Shown here piece by piece: positions 28,607-37,727 of a stretch of DNA of 64,000 nt. How positions within the stretch are numbered: the stretch's first letter is position 1; each line of letters opens with the position of its first letter. The position numbers and the translations under genes are program-made. Source of the stretch: an uncultured Paracoccaceae bacterium (lineage in GTDB: Bacteria > Pseudomonadota > Alphaproteobacteria > Rhodobacterales > Rhodobacteraceae); contig CAKSTR010000014.1 in assembly GCA_934500835.1 (NCBI GenBank), positions 40,073 to 104,072 of the forward strand, in the 5' to 3' direction. The notes under the pieces were generated by a model. That model made no database searches and had not been told where the DNA came from. It saw only the letters and a program-made list of their open reading frames with translations.

Positions 28607-28999
28607 TCAGCCTGCAGCTTGCGGGGCCCAGGCCCAGGCTTCGATCTCGACGCGCAACTCGGGATAGATGATGGGGGCAAGCACGGTGGCCCTGGCGGGG
28701 GGATGGTCCCCGAAGAATTCGGAGAACACCTGGTCCATCGCTCCGTATTCGGCGTAGTCGGCCAGATAGACCGTCATGCGAACCACATCGCGCAATCCTG
28801 CCCCTGCCCCGGCCAGCGCGGCGGTCAGGTTTTCCAGCGTGGCGCGCGTCTGGCCCGCGATGTCGCCGGGAAAGCGTATGTTGCCTTCGATATCCAGCGC
28901 CGCCTGGCCGGAGGTCACCACCCAGTCGCCGGCCCGGACCGCCTGGACATAGGTGCCGATGGGCCGATGCAGGCCGGGGGGATTGTGTCGGGTGATCAT
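28607..28999 (-). CDS. RidA-family enamine/imine deaminase
   Basis: 130 residues of the RidA/YjgF family: VVTSGQAALDIEGNIRFPGDI, ATLENLTAALAGAGAGLRDVVRMTVYLAD and ATVLAPIIYPELRVEIEAWA. The Arg that binds the substrate carboxylate appears as R in PELRVEIEA, and the family's terminal Glu is present. RidA proteins hydrolyse enamines/imines released by PLP or flavin enzymes. Last gene of the 11-gene operon; its start overlaps the large amidohydrolase stop (ATGA). Likely partners are the FAD oxidase and the aminotransferase upstream. Confidence 0.88.
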   Translation of the reverse strand: MITRHNPPGLHRPIGTYVQAVRAGDWVVTSGQAALDIEGNIRFPGDIAGQTRATLENLTAALAGAGAGLRDVVRMTVYLADYAEYGAMDQVFSEFFGDHPPARATVLAPIIYPELRVEIEAWAWAPQAAG

Positions 29000-31110
29000 G
29001 ATGCGTCTCCGTCAGGCAGAGGGAATGGGGTGCGGTCGGACAACCTGCGGAAAGCATTGGCGGTCAGCCGGGCGACCGGATTGTCGAAGCCCCGCGCCGG
29101 CAGCGCCGCCGCCCATGCGATGGACCCGGTCGAGACGACCGCGCCCCCGGCCCCCGTCTCGAAGAAGGTCAGATCGGCGCGGCAAAGCGGGTTGTCCGGC
29201 GCCCCGATCATGTAGTTCGCGGCCGGCATGTCCTCTTTCGAGATCATCATCTCTTCGGTGTGGCCGTCGGACCGGGCCACCACCAGCGCATGGCGCGGCG
29301 AGCCGAGGGCCACATCATACCGGTCGATCTCCTGACCGCCTGCGCCACCTCCGGCCAGCCCTTCGGTGCCGATCTGATCCCCGTCCACACCTTCGAACAG
29401 GAAGGCAACCCGCGGATCGGCGGCAGCCGGCAGCCGGCGGTAGGGACGAGAAATGTCAAAGCCCGACGCCGAGAAGCCAATCCCCAGAAGGGTTTGCGGC
29501 GGCCGTCCACAGCGGCGCCACATGCCGCCGTATTCGCCTGTGAAGGCGTGGTAATATTCCCCCGGCGCCGATTCCCAGGGGCGCGAGCCGTCTTCGGCGC
29601 GGCGCAACTCCAGCACCCCGGCAACCTCGGTGTGAAAGGCCACGCGCCAGTAGAACCCGTTGCCGCCGAGATAAAGCAGACTGCCGCCTGCCGCCCGATG
29701 GGCCAGCAGGGCATCCCACATCCGGGTGCTGACATATTCGGGATGGTTGCCGGTCACCACCAACCGATAGCCTGCCAGCGCCTCGGCGCCTTCGCGGTCC
29801 AGATCCTCGTCCGTCAGCATGTCGCAGGCCAACCCCTCGTGCCGCAGGAAGGACCAGATCCAGCCGTCGTCGCTGAAGGCCGACAGCGTGGAGTTGGGAC
29901 GCATGTTCAGGATGGGGCGCAGCCGGGACGAAATCGCCATGCCCGACCCGTCGGAATGGGTCGTGTAGAGAGAATCCCCCAGTTCGGGGTGCAGGTTCAG
30001 GTAAAGGTCGCTTTCCACCACTTCGGGAACCTGCCCGAGATACATCTCGTAGAGGTTGGAGCGGTTCATCACCCGGTAGTTGGCATAGGCCATGTAGGTG
30101 CAGGTCGAGACGAGGAAGACCGCGTCGGCCGCAGGCGCCGAGGGGCGCAGGAACAGCGGGATGTATTCCGCATCGCCGCCCCCTTCCGGCAGCAGCCTTG
30201 CGGCATAGACGCCGCTTTGCAGGCCCTCGGGCACCTGCCAGACGAAATCGTCCTGCCAGCCGCAATCGCCCAGATCGTCGTCGTGGAAATGGATGGCGTC
30301 GTAATGCGCGGGCTTGACGCGCCAGTCCTGCGCGCTGCCGTCCCAGAGCGGCCCCGTCACCGCACGAAGCGGCATGTTGACCAGATGCGCGGTCAGCCCC
30401 TCTGCGCCGCGGTCGGGCACCCTGACAGACCCCATCCCGGCCGAAAGATCCCAGTCGGCGAAGGGCGCGCCCTGCGGGACCGCGGTGTCCCACAGCCGGG
30501 GCGCGGCAATCTTGCCGTTGAAGCAGTCGCCGCCCGAGGGAGCGCAGCCGAAGGTCAGAAGGGGCATCCGGGCGAAGCCTCCGGCCGGGGCGGGAAGGGT
30601 GGCGCCTGTCTCGCCCCCGCCACCGAAAGGCCCGGCCGAAAGGCGCAGTTCCGCGCCGTCGCAGGTCAATGTGATCTGCCACCACTGATCGAGCGGCACC
30701 GGCACGGGCAGCGCCACCCGTTCGCCCCCGGCCTCTGCCACCAGAGTGCGGGAAACCAGCGCGACCCGCCACCGGTCAGTCGCGGCAAGGGTCTGCGGGC
30801 AATCGTTCTCCAGCGTGGAGAGGAAGGCCAGCTGCAGGGCAAAGTGCTGCAGGCCGGTCAGCGCGGCACCGCGCACCTCCATCCCCGACCCAAGGCGGAC
30901 AGGCTGGTGCCGGGCGGGCCAGTCGCCGGCAAAACCCGCCGGAAGCACCTCTTCCTCGACCCCGGGGCCGTCGCGGTGGTCGTCCACACACCAGAGCCGG
31001 ACAAGGTCGGCGCGATAGCGGGCGACATCCGGGTCGGCCGAGACCTTGAACCCGATGCTGTCGCCCGGGCGGGCGCTGATCCGGTCGGTATAGCCTGCAA
31101 GTCTGCGCAT
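28996..31110 (-). CDS. N,N-dimethylformamidase-like large subunit
   Basis: 704 residues, homologous along its length to DmfA2 (about 762). An N-terminal beta domain (GYTDRISARPGDSIGFKVSA), a lectin-like middle and a C-terminal domain are present. In Paracoccus DMFase the iron is held by two Tyr and one Glu, with a His close by (from memory). Here matching residues are Tyr339/342 in STCTYMAYANYR, Tyr382 in SLYTTHSDG, and His456 and Glu458 in TGNHPEYVS; the C-terminal GGGAGGQEIDRYDVALGSP also matches. It should hydrolyse an amide. Given its neighbours, the natural substrate is probably not DMF itself. One base from the small subunit gene. Confidence 0.85.
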   Translation of the reverse strand: MRRLAGYTDRISARPGDSIGFKVSADPDVARYRADLVRLWCVDDHRDGPGVEEEVLPAGFAGDWPARHQPVRLGSGMEVRGAALTGLQHFALQLAFLSTLENDCPQTLAATDRWRVALVSRTLVAEAGGERVALPVPVPLDQWWQITLTCDGAELRLSAGPFGGGGETGATLPAPAGGFARMPLLTFGCAPSGGDCFNGKIAAPRLWDTAVPQGAPFADWDLSAGMGSVRVPDRGAEGLTAHLVNMPLRAVTGPLWDGSAQDWRVKPAHYDAIHFHDDDLGDCGWQDDFVWQVPEGLQSGVYAARLLPEGGGDAEYIPLFLRPSAPAADAVFLVSTCTYMAYANYRVMNRSNLYEMYLGQVPEVVESDLYLNLHPELGDSLYTTHSDGSGMAISSRLRPILNMRPNSTLSAFSDDGWIWSFLRHEGLACDMLTDEDLDREGAEALAGYRLVVTGNHPEYVSTRMWDALLAHRAAGGSLLYLGGNGFYWRVAFHTEVAGVLELRRAEDGSRPWESAPGEYYHAFTGEYGGMWRRCGRPPQTLLGIGFSASGFDISRPYRRLPAAADPRVAFLFEGVDGDQIGTEGLAGGGAGGQEIDRYDVALGSPRHALVVARSDGHTEEMMISKEDMPAANYMIGAPDNPLCRADLTFFETGAGGAVVSTGSIAWAAALPARGFDNPVARLTANAFRRLSDRTPFPLPDGDAS

Positions 31111-31111
31111 C

Positions 31112-31426
31112 TCAGCCGATCTCCTCCGGCACCGCAGCGCCGAACACCTGCTGCCAGCGCAGCTTGAATACCGCCCATTCCACCTCGTTCCAGTCGGTAT
31201 GGACCTCAGGGGAGACCTCGGTCAGCGGCTGGCCCTTCACGCCGTTCAGCGCGACAATCTTCCAGGCGCGGCGGTGATCGACGCGCAGCGCCGCGTGCTT
31301 GCCCGGCACCGGCAGGGTGCGGAACACCCGGAGCAGCTTTTGCAGCGCAGGGCTGTGGTGGCCCAGCGGGCAGGCGCGAAACTCGGCCGCGAGCGCGGGA
31401 TCGGGGACAAGGGACCCGCCGGTCAT
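31112..31426 (-). CDS. N,N-dimethylformamidase-like small subunit
   Basis: 104 residues, shorter than DmfA1 (about 132). The helical body and the HTDWNEVEWAVFKLRWQQ C-terminal region fit the family, and it lies directly before the large subunit as in known dmfA1A2 pairs. The small subunit wraps the large one and is needed for activity in the known enzyme. I set the start at 31426, which overlaps the upstream ATPase stop by four bases; the longer frame has no support. Confidence 0.75.
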   Translation of the reverse strand: MTGGSLVPDPALAAEFRACPLGHHSPALQKLLRVFRTLPVPGKHAALRVDHRRAWKIVALNGVKGQPLTEVSPEVHTDWNEVEWAVFKLRWQQVFGAAVPEEIG

Positions 31427-33015
31427 GCCGCCCTCGGCAGGTGGTGGATCGCGGCCAGCAGGCTTGCGGTATAGGGGTGCTGCGGGCGGGTAAAGATCGC
31501 CTCGGTCTCGGCCAGTTCCACCAGCCGCCCCCCCTGCATCACCGCGACCCGGTGCGACAGCCGGCGCACGACCGCAAGGTCGTGCGAGATGAAGAGCATT
31601 GCCATCTTCCTTTCCTCCCGGATGCGCAGGAACAGTTCGATGATGCGGGCCTGGACCGAGACGTCGAGCGCCGAAAGCACCTCGTCGCACAGCATCACCT
31701 GCGGCTCGGCCAGCAGGGCGCGGGCGATGGCGACGCGCTGGCGCTGCCCGCCCGACAGTTCGGCCGGCAGCCGGTCGAGGTGCTCCTCGGCCAGTTCCAC
31801 CTCGGCCAGCGCCCGCGCAGCGCGACGGCGCAACTCGGGGCCGCGCAGGCCATGGAACACCTGCAGGGGCCGGGCCAGGATTTCCGCCACCGTGCGCCGC
31901 GGGTTCAGCGAGGCGTCGGGGTTCTGGAACACATACTGGATGTCGCGCAGGTCGGCCCCGTCACGCTGCGCCAGCGAGGGCGACAGCGGGCGGCCGCCGA
32001 ACATCACCTGCCCGGCCGAACGCGGGATCAGCCCACACAGCGCGCGCGCGGTGGTGGACTTGCCCGACCCGCTTTCACCGATCAGCGCCACGGTTTCGGT
32101 CTCGCCCAGTATCAGGTCGATATCCGCAACCGCGGGCGGCGGCGGACGGCGCAGAAAGCCGGAGGGGAAGGTGATGGCCAGTCCGCGCGCCTCCAGCACC
32201 GGCGGGCCGTGACGCGGCGCAGGCGCAGGGCTTTCGGGGTCCGGGACGGCGGCGATCAGCGCGCGGGTATAGGCCTCGGCCGGGTGCTGGACGATGGTGC
32301 TGGTCGGGCCGCTTTCCACCAGCCGGCCTCGCTGCATCACGGCGATGCGGTCGGCCAGCGAGGCCAGAAGCGGCAGGTCGTGGGTGATGTAGAGCATGGC
32401 GACGTCATGGCCGGCGCGCAGGCGGATCAGCAGATCGACGATCTGGCGCTGGACCGTCACGTCCAGCCCGGTCGTCGGCTCGTCCAGCACGATCAGCGCG
32501 GGCCGGCAGGCCAGCGCCATGGCGATGGCGATGCGCTGTTGCTGCCCGCCCGAAAGCTGGTGCGGAAACCGACGCAGCAGCGTGGCGGGCTGCGGCAGCC
32601 CGACATCGGCCGCAAGCTCGATACAGCGTGCCGCGATCTGTGCCGCGTTCAGCGGGCTGTGGCGGCGCAGGACCTCGGCGATCTGCGCGCCCACCCGCAT
32701 CGCGGGGTTCAGGGCGGTCGTCGGGTTTTGCGGGACGAAGCCGATCGTCGCGCCGCGCAGCCGCTGCAGCGCCGGGCGCGGCAGGGTCAGCACCCCGGTT
32801 CCGCCGACGCGGATATCGCCGGTCACGCGGGTGCCGCGGGCGAAATGGCCCATGACCGCCTGGCCAAGCGTGCTTTTCCCCGATCCGCTTTCGCCCACCA
32901 AGCCAAGGATTTCGCCCTTGGCGACCGAGAGCGATGCCCCCTCCACCGCGACATGCCAGCCCTCGGGAACGGGGTAGGCGATGGTCAGCGCCTCGATGTC
33001 CAGAACCCCGGTCAT
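31423..33015 (-). CDS. peptide-type ABC transporter ATPase, two fused domains
   Basis: 530 residues, a GsiA/DppD-DppF-like tandem. Domain 1: GLVGESGSGKSTLGQAV, GGQQQRIAIAMALACRP, IVLDEPTTGLDVT. Domain 2: LIGESGSGKSTTARALCGL, SGGQRQRVAIARALLAEP, LCDEVLSALDVS. Both halves have intact Walker A, signature and Walker B, so both can bind ATP. It powers the importer made with the two permeases upstream. Start 33015 overlaps the permease stop (ATGA). The longer frame to 33174 is rejected. Confidence 0.9.
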   Translation of the reverse strand: MTGVLDIEALTIAYPVPEGWHVAVEGASLSVAKGEILGLVGESGSGKSTLGQAVMGHFARGTRVTGDIRVGGTGVLTLPRPALQRLRGATIGFVPQNPTTALNPAMRVGAQIAEVLRRHSPLNAAQIAARCIELAADVGLPQPATLLRRFPHQLSGGQQQRIAIAMALACRPALIVLDEPTTGLDVTVQRQIVDLLIRLRAGHDVAMLYITHDLPLLASLADRIAVMQRGRLVESGPTSTIVQHPAEAYTRALIAAVPDPESPAPAPRHGPPVLEARGLAITFPSGFLRRPPPPAVADIDLILGETETVALIGESGSGKSTTARALCGLIPRSAGQVMFGGRPLSPSLAQRDGADLRDIQYVFQNPDASLNPRRTVAEILARPLQVFHGLRGPELRRRAARALAEVELAEEHLDRLPAELSGGQRQRVAIARALLAEPQVMLCDEVLSALDVSVQARIIELFLRIREERKMAMLFISHDLAVVRRLSHRVAVMQGGRLVELAETEAIFTRPQHPYTASLLAAIHHLPRAA

Positions 33016-33854
33016 GGCGTGCGCCCCGCGCTGCCGCGGCTGGCCATGGCCGACAGCCCCTCGGTGAAGAGATTCAGCCCGACGACCAGGGTCGCCAGCA
33101 TCAGCCCCGGACCGAAGACAGCCATCGGCTGCGTGGTCAGCAGGTTGCGGTATTCGGCCATCATCAGCCCCCATTCCGGTGTCGGCGGTTTCAGGCCAAA
33201 GCCCAGGAACCCCAGCGTGCCGACGAGGATCGGCGCATAGCCCGCCCGCACCGCGAACTCGACCAGCAGCACCCCCATCGCGTTCGGCAGCACCTCGCGG
33301 CGCGAGATGGTCCAGGCGCCCTCGCCGCGCAGCCGCGCGGCCAGCACATAGTCGCGCGCCACCACGTCAAGCGCCGCGGCCCGCGACATGCGGGCGACCC
33401 GCGGCACGTAGACCGCCGCCACCACGCCGATCAGCAGCCAGGGCGAGCCCTGCAGCCCCGGCCCCGCCAGCGAGACGATCAGCAGCGCGAAGATCAGGAA
33501 GGGGATTGCAAGAAAGGCCTCGGTCATGCGCATCAGCACCTCATCGGGCCATCCGCCCACGGTGCCCGAGAACAACCCCATCGCCGAGCCGAGAAGCACG
33601 CCCAGAATCGTGCCGGCCACCGAAAGCCCGATCACGATCCAGCCGCCCGCCAGCGCCCGGCTGAAGATATCGCGGCCCAGCTGGTCGGTTCCGAACGGGT
33701 GGCCGAGACTGGCCCCCTGGATCGGCAGACCCGCCATCATCTGGTCCTGCGCGTAGGGCGCGAGAAAGGGGCCAAGCACGGCCATCAGCCCATGCAGCAG
33801 CAAGATGACAAGCCCCCATTTCAGCGCCGGGGGATAGCTGTTGCGAAAGCTCAT
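33012..33854 (-). CDS. ABC transporter permease, DppC-like
   Basis: 280 residues, about six helices. The Dpp/Opp permease loop GTDQLGRDIFSRALAGGW is present near residue 50, and the EAA-type coupling motif appears as RDYVLAARLRGEGAWTISRREVLPNAM. It forms the importer channel with the DppB-like subunit. Start and stop both overlap neighbours by four bases, so translation is coupled across the transporter genes. Confidence 0.92.
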   Translation of the reverse strand: MSFRNSYPPALKWGLVILLLHGLMAVLGPFLAPYAQDQMMAGLPIQGASLGHPFGTDQLGRDIFSRALAGGWIVIGLSVAGTILGVLLGSAMGLFSGTVGGWPDEVLMRMTEAFLAIPFLIFALLIVSLAGPGLQGSPWLLIGVVAAVYVPRVARMSRAAALDVVARDYVLAARLRGEGAWTISRREVLPNAMGVLLVEFAVRAGYAPILVGTLGFLGFGLKPPTPEWGLMMAEYRNLLTTQPMAVFGPGLMLATLVVGLNLFTEGLSAMASRGSAGRTP

Positions 33855-34804
33855 TGCCGGCTCCTCAGGCGCGGATTGGCGATCAGCGCCCCGATGTCGG
33901 CCAGAAGGTTGACCAGAATGAAGATCGCCGCTGCGATCATCACGCCTGCGCCGATGACCGGCAGGTCGCGCAGTTGCAGCGCGCTGACCAGCGCCGAGCC
34001 AAAGCCGGGGAAGGCAAAGACCTTCTCCACCACCACCACGCCGCCGATCATGAAGGCGATGTTCAGCGCCGTCGCGTTCATCCAGGGGATCATCGCATTG
34101 GGCAGGACATGCCGCCACAGGATGCGCCGGTCGCTCAGTCCCTTGAACTCGGCCATTCGCACGAAATCCGAGCGATAGATCTCCAGCAGGCTTTCGCGCA
34201 GCAGGCGCACGCCATAGGTCGCCAGAAGCAGCCCCAGTGTCAGCGCGGGCAACGTCAGCGCATGCAGATACGCGGGCCAGCCCATCCCGGCGGTCAGTTG
34301 CACCATCGGCGGGAAGACCGGCCAGATCACGGCGAAGGCAAACAGCATCAGCGTGGCCGACAGGAACTCGGGCGCGGAGAGGATCGCCACGGTCAGCACG
34401 GTGATCGAGCGGTCCAGCGGCCCGTCGGGGCGGCGCGCCTGGGCGATGGCGGGCAGGATCGACAGCGGAATGTAGAACAGAAGCGCCAGTCCCGAGAGCG
34501 CAAGCGTATTGGCCAGCCGCGGCGCCAGATAGTCGGTCACCGGCTGGCGCGAGGCGAAGGAGGTGCCCAGGTCGCCCGTCAGCGCGGCGCCCGCCCAATG
34601 GACGTAGCGCTGGACCAGCGGATCGTCCAGGTTCAGTTCCGCGCGCAGCCGGTCCCTCGCCTCTTGCGGGGCCTCGCGGCCAAGAATGCGGGCCGTCGCG
34701 TCGCCCGGCAGCCCCTGCACCCCGGTGAACACCACCACGGACACCAGAAGCAGCGTCAGGACCGAGGCGAACAGCCGGGCGATGATCAGTCGAACGAAAC
34801 TCAT
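33851..34804 (-). CDS. ABC transporter permease, DppB-like
   Basis: 317 residues, about six helices. The family start MSFVRLIIARLFASVLTLLL, the GDLGTSFASRQPV motif and the coupling loop RSDFVRMAEFKGLSDRRILWRHVLPNAM are all present. Start 34804 is preferred to an in-frame ATG at 34837 because it matches the DppB N-terminus. A hairpin in the 58-base gap separates it from the binding-protein gene. Confidence 0.92.
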   Translation of the reverse strand: MSFVRLIIARLFASVLTLLLVSVVVFTGVQGLPGDATARILGREAPQEARDRLRAELNLDDPLVQRYVHWAGAALTGDLGTSFASRQPVTDYLAPRLANTLALSGLALLFYIPLSILPAIAQARRPDGPLDRSITVLTVAILSAPEFLSATLMLFAFAVIWPVFPPMVQLTAGMGWPAYLHALTLPALTLGLLLATYGVRLLRESLLEIYRSDFVRMAEFKGLSDRRILWRHVLPNAMIPWMNATALNIAFMIGGVVVVEKVFAFPGFGSALVSALQLRDLPVIGAGVMIAAAIFILVNLLADIGALIANPRLRSRQ

Positions 34805-34823
34805 AGGGGTCTCCGCGGGAAAG

Positions 34824-34856
34824 CGGCGGCCGGGCAAGAATGTCTGCCGGCCGCCG
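34824..34856 (-). terminator. hairpin between binding-protein and permease genes
   Basis: Ten-base arms CGGCGGCCGG / CCGGCCGCCG with a 13-base loop, no T-run. Likely lowers transporter expression relative to the binding protein. Confidence 0.55.
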
Positions 34857-34862
34857 TGGCGC

Positions 34863-36383
34863 TTATTCGGCGCAGGTCAGCGTCTCGAAGTTGTAGATCG
34901 TCGCCGAGGGATGCGGCACGTAGCCCGAGCATCCGGTGCGCAGCACGGCCGTGTCCACGAAGAAGGCGGGGATGATGATGCCGCCCTCTTCCGAGAGGAT
35001 CTGCTGCGCGCGTTTCACCATCTCGACGCGCTTTTCGGTGTTGGTCTCGATGCGCATCGCGCTGACCAGCGCGTCATATTCGGCGTTGCTCCAGCGGCCC
35101 TCGTTGTATTCGGCGCCGGTGATGAAGGTATAGGCCAGCGCCTCGGGCACGCTGCGCCCGTTCCAGCTGGACGAAAAGAACGGCGACTTCATCCAGATCA
35201 GGTCCCAGTAGCTGTCGGCGGGATTGTTCACCACGTTCACGGTGATCCCGGCCGGTGCCGCCATCTGCTGGAAGACCTGTGCCAGCATCACATAGCCCGG
35301 CCCGGCATCGGCCGTGTTCAGATCGACCGTGATGCCGTCAGGATAGCCGGCCTCGGCAAGAAGCGCCTTCGCCCGTTCGATGTCGCGCGGCAGGGTATCG
35401 GCGCGGAAGGCCATCGGGTTGTTCGGGGCGACGGGATTGTCGTTGCCGGCAACGCCGTTGCCCAGAAGCACGGTGTCGACCACCAGCTGGCGGTCCACCA
35501 CCAGCTTCATCGCCTGGCGCACGCGCACATCATCGAACGGCGGCGCATCGGTTTGCATCGACAGCGTCATGTAGCCGCCTGCCCCTGCCGCGGGCACCGG
35601 CTGGGCCATGGGGTCGCCCTTCAGTGTCGTCAGCGCCGCCGGCCCCGCCGAAAGGATCAGATCGGCCGATCCGGCCTGGATCGCGGCAACACGGCTGACC
35701 TCCTCGGTGATCACCTTGAGGTCGATGCAATCGGCCACCGGCAGGCCCGCGCGCCAATAGGCCGGGTTCTTGCGGAAGATGCGGGTGTCCTGCGCCAGGT
35801 CGTAGACATCCTGCACGAAGGGACCCGTGCCGACGCCCTTCGACTTCAGGGTCTCGGAGGTGGCGCCGTCCTGCACGATCATCGTATATTTGTTGGCGAC
35901 CAGCAGCGGCAGTTCAGCCACCACATCCTTGGTGGTCATCGCCACGGTATGATCGTCGAACGCCACGATGCCGGCGGGATCGAGGAAGTTCATAAGCGGC
36001 GCGCCGGGCGAGCCGGTCGCCGGGTCGATCAGCCGCTTGAAGGTATAGACCACGTCGGTGGCGGTCATCGGCTTGCCATCGTGGAAGGTGACGCCTTCCT
36101 CAAGGACGAAGGTCCAGGTCTTGCCGTCCTCCGACACCGACCAGGACTTTGCCAGTTCTGGCACCGGCTGGAAGTTCGCGTCGACGTTCACCAGCTTGTT
36201 GAAGACCAGATTCTGCTGGTAGCTGTCGTCGTTCAGGTTGTTGAAGGCGGGGTCCATCGTCAGACTGACGCCGCCGCCCTCGGTCCCGATGACCTTGAGG
36301 CAGGCAGCCGCAGCGGGCAGTGCGAGGAAAGTGGAAAACATCAGTCCGGCCAGCAGGGCCGAGCAGTGTAGGCGCGTGTTCAT
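34863..36383 (-). CDS. family-5 periplasmic substrate-binding protein
   Basis: 506 residues. Signal peptide LLAGLMFSTFLALPAAAACL, cleaved near residue 26; the Cys just after the cut is not in a clear lipobox. SBP family 5 (peptide, nickel, opine, glutathione): PELAKSWSVSEDGKTWTFVL, GVTFHDGKPMTATDVVYTFK and VRVRQAMKLVVDRQLVVDTV. The ligand cannot be named; this family takes peptides and also many modified amino acids. GGGAG lies eight bases before ATG 36383; ATG 36389 is the alternative. It feeds the dedicated importer downstream. Confidence 0.9.
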   Translation of the reverse strand: MNTRLHCSALLAGLMFSTFLALPAAAACLKVIGTEGGGVSLTMDPAFNNLNDDSYQQNLVFNKLVNVDANFQPVPELAKSWSVSEDGKTWTFVLEEGVTFHDGKPMTATDVVYTFKRLIDPATGSPGAPLMNFLDPAGIVAFDDHTVAMTTKDVVAELPLLVANKYTMIVQDGATSETLKSKGVGTGPFVQDVYDLAQDTRIFRKNPAYWRAGLPVADCIDLKVITEEVSRVAAIQAGSADLILSAGPAALTTLKGDPMAQPVPAAGAGGYMTLSMQTDAPPFDDVRVRQAMKLVVDRQLVVDTVLLGNGVAGNDNPVAPNNPMAFRADTLPRDIERAKALLAEAGYPDGITVDLNTADAGPGYVMLAQVFQQMAAPAGITVNVVNNPADSYWDLIWMKSPFFSSSWNGRSVPEALAYTFITGAEYNEGRWSNAEYDALVSAMRIETNTEKRVEMVKRAQQILSEEGGIIIPAFFVDTAVLRTGCSGYVPHPSATIYNFETLTCAE

Positions 36384-36431
36384 CTCCATATCTCCCGGTT
36401 CGCTTTGTTTTTCTTCAGGCTTCGGCGTCGT

Positions 36432-37727
36432 TCAGACCGCGATCCGGCCACCGTCCAGCCGGTCGCGCAGTTTCCCCCAGGTAAGGTAGGCGGGCAGGAA
36501 CCAAGGCCGGCCGCGGTAGAACGGCCGGGTTTGCATCGGAAGGTCGTCCAGCGGCAGGTCCACCTTCTCGCCCAGCAGTGCCCGGCCCAGGCTGTCGCCC
36601 AGATAGGTGCCAAGCGGCATGCCCGCGCCGAAATTGTAGCCCATGGCGTAGTGCAGGGCGCCGCTTTGGCCGCGGTGCGGCAGATGGTCGAAGGTGCCGC
36701 CGCACTGGCCTGTCCAGGCGTGGCCAAGCCCGAGGTTCCGCGGCAGGTGCGGGAACAGCCGCAGCAAACGCTGCCGCAGACCTTCGCCTGCCAGGGCGAT
36801 GTTGTCATGCCATTCGCCCGTTGAACCGCCGAACAGCAGCCGCGTGCCGCAGGGCGAAGGGCGGCCATAGATCATGTCGCGCGCGGTGTCATGGAAGGCG
36901 CGGCCCGTGGGCAGCGCCTGCCGGATCACCTCCTGCGCAAGCGGTTCGGTTGCAATCATGTAGGCATGAAGCGGCACGATCCGGCGGCGCAGGTCGGGCA
37001 CCAGCCCGCCGGTATAGCCGTTTGTGGCGATGACGACTTCCTTCGCCCGCAGGTCGGAGCCGCCGCAGCCCAGCCGGAAGCCGGCCGCATCGCGGATGAT
37101 CGCGGTGACGGGCGTGTCTCCGGTCAGCGTCGCGCCCGCGGCCCGGACCGCGCGCACCAGCCCCGCCGAGAACTTGCCGGGGTGCAGCGTCAGGTGTTCC
37201 GGCACGACGATGCCGCCGTGATAGAGCGGGCTGCCGAACTCGCCGCCGAGGTCGGCATTTTCGACGACACGGAAGCCGTGGCCCAGATGTTCCGCCCGCA
37301 GCGCATGTTCGCGTTTCTGCGCCTCAAGGTGCCGGGGGGTCGCGCAGGCGATGAAGCGGCCTGCGGGACGGCGGTCGCAGTCGATGCCCAGGCGGACGAT
37401 CAGCGCGTTCACATGGGCGAAGGCAACGTTGCAGAGGCTGTAGAGCCGGACCGCGCGTTCCAGGCCCAGTCGCCCGGCCATGTCGGCAAGACCCGGAACG
37501 AACTGGCGGCCCAGCAGGCCGAAGTTCCGGCTGGAGGCCCCCGCAGCCAGCGGGCCCGCGTCGATCACCGCGACGCGCGCGCCACCCTCGGCCAGCCGCA
37601 ATGCGGCGGAGAGGCCGGTATAGCCGCTGCCGATCACCGCCACGTCCACCGTCTGCGGCAGCGGATCGGACGGCAGGTCGCGGGGCGCTGCCTCCCACCA
37701 GAACGGGGCGAGAACCGGGCCGGTCAT
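36432..37727 (-). CDS. FAD-dependent amine/amino-acid oxidase (DAO family)
   Basis: 431 residues. N-terminal FAD loop VDVAVIGSGYTGLSAALRLAEGG followed by the ribose-binding acid VAVIDAG, and a DAO-type C-terminus (GHAWTGQCGGTFDHLPH, GYNFGAGMPLGTYLGDSL). Similar proteins oxidise secondary amines, N-methyl amino acids, D-amino acids or gamma-glutamyl-putrescine. The product imine would be a natural client of the RidA encoded in this operon. Start 37727 overlaps the GntR stop (ATGA). The exact amine is unknown. Confidence 0.88.
   Translation of the reverse strand: MTGPVLAPFWWEAAPRDLPSDPLPQTVDVAVIGSGYTGLSAALRLAEGGARVAVIDAGPLAAGASSRNFGLLGRQFVPGLADMAGRLGLERAVRLYSLCNVAFAHVNALIVRLGIDCDRRPAGRFIACATPRHLEAQKREHALRAEHLGHGFRVVENADLGGEFGSPLYHGGIVVPEHLTLHPGKFSAGLVRAVRAAGATLTGDTPVTAIIRDAAGFRLGCGGSDLRAKEVVIATNGYTGGLVPDLRRRIVPLHAYMIATEPLAQEVIRQALPTGRAFHDTARDMIYGRPSPCGTRLLFGGSTGEWHDNIALAGEGLRQRLLRLFPHLPRNLGLGHAWTGQCGGTFDHLPHRGQSGALHYAMGYNFGAGMPLGTYLGDSLGRALLGEKVDLPLDDLPMQTRPFYRGRPWFLPAYLTWGKLRDRLDGGRIAV

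Noticed and set aside
28607..28999. chorismatase or other RidA-like enzyme
   Set aside because: Length and motifs fit plain RidA; nothing suggests a specialised member beyond the operon context.
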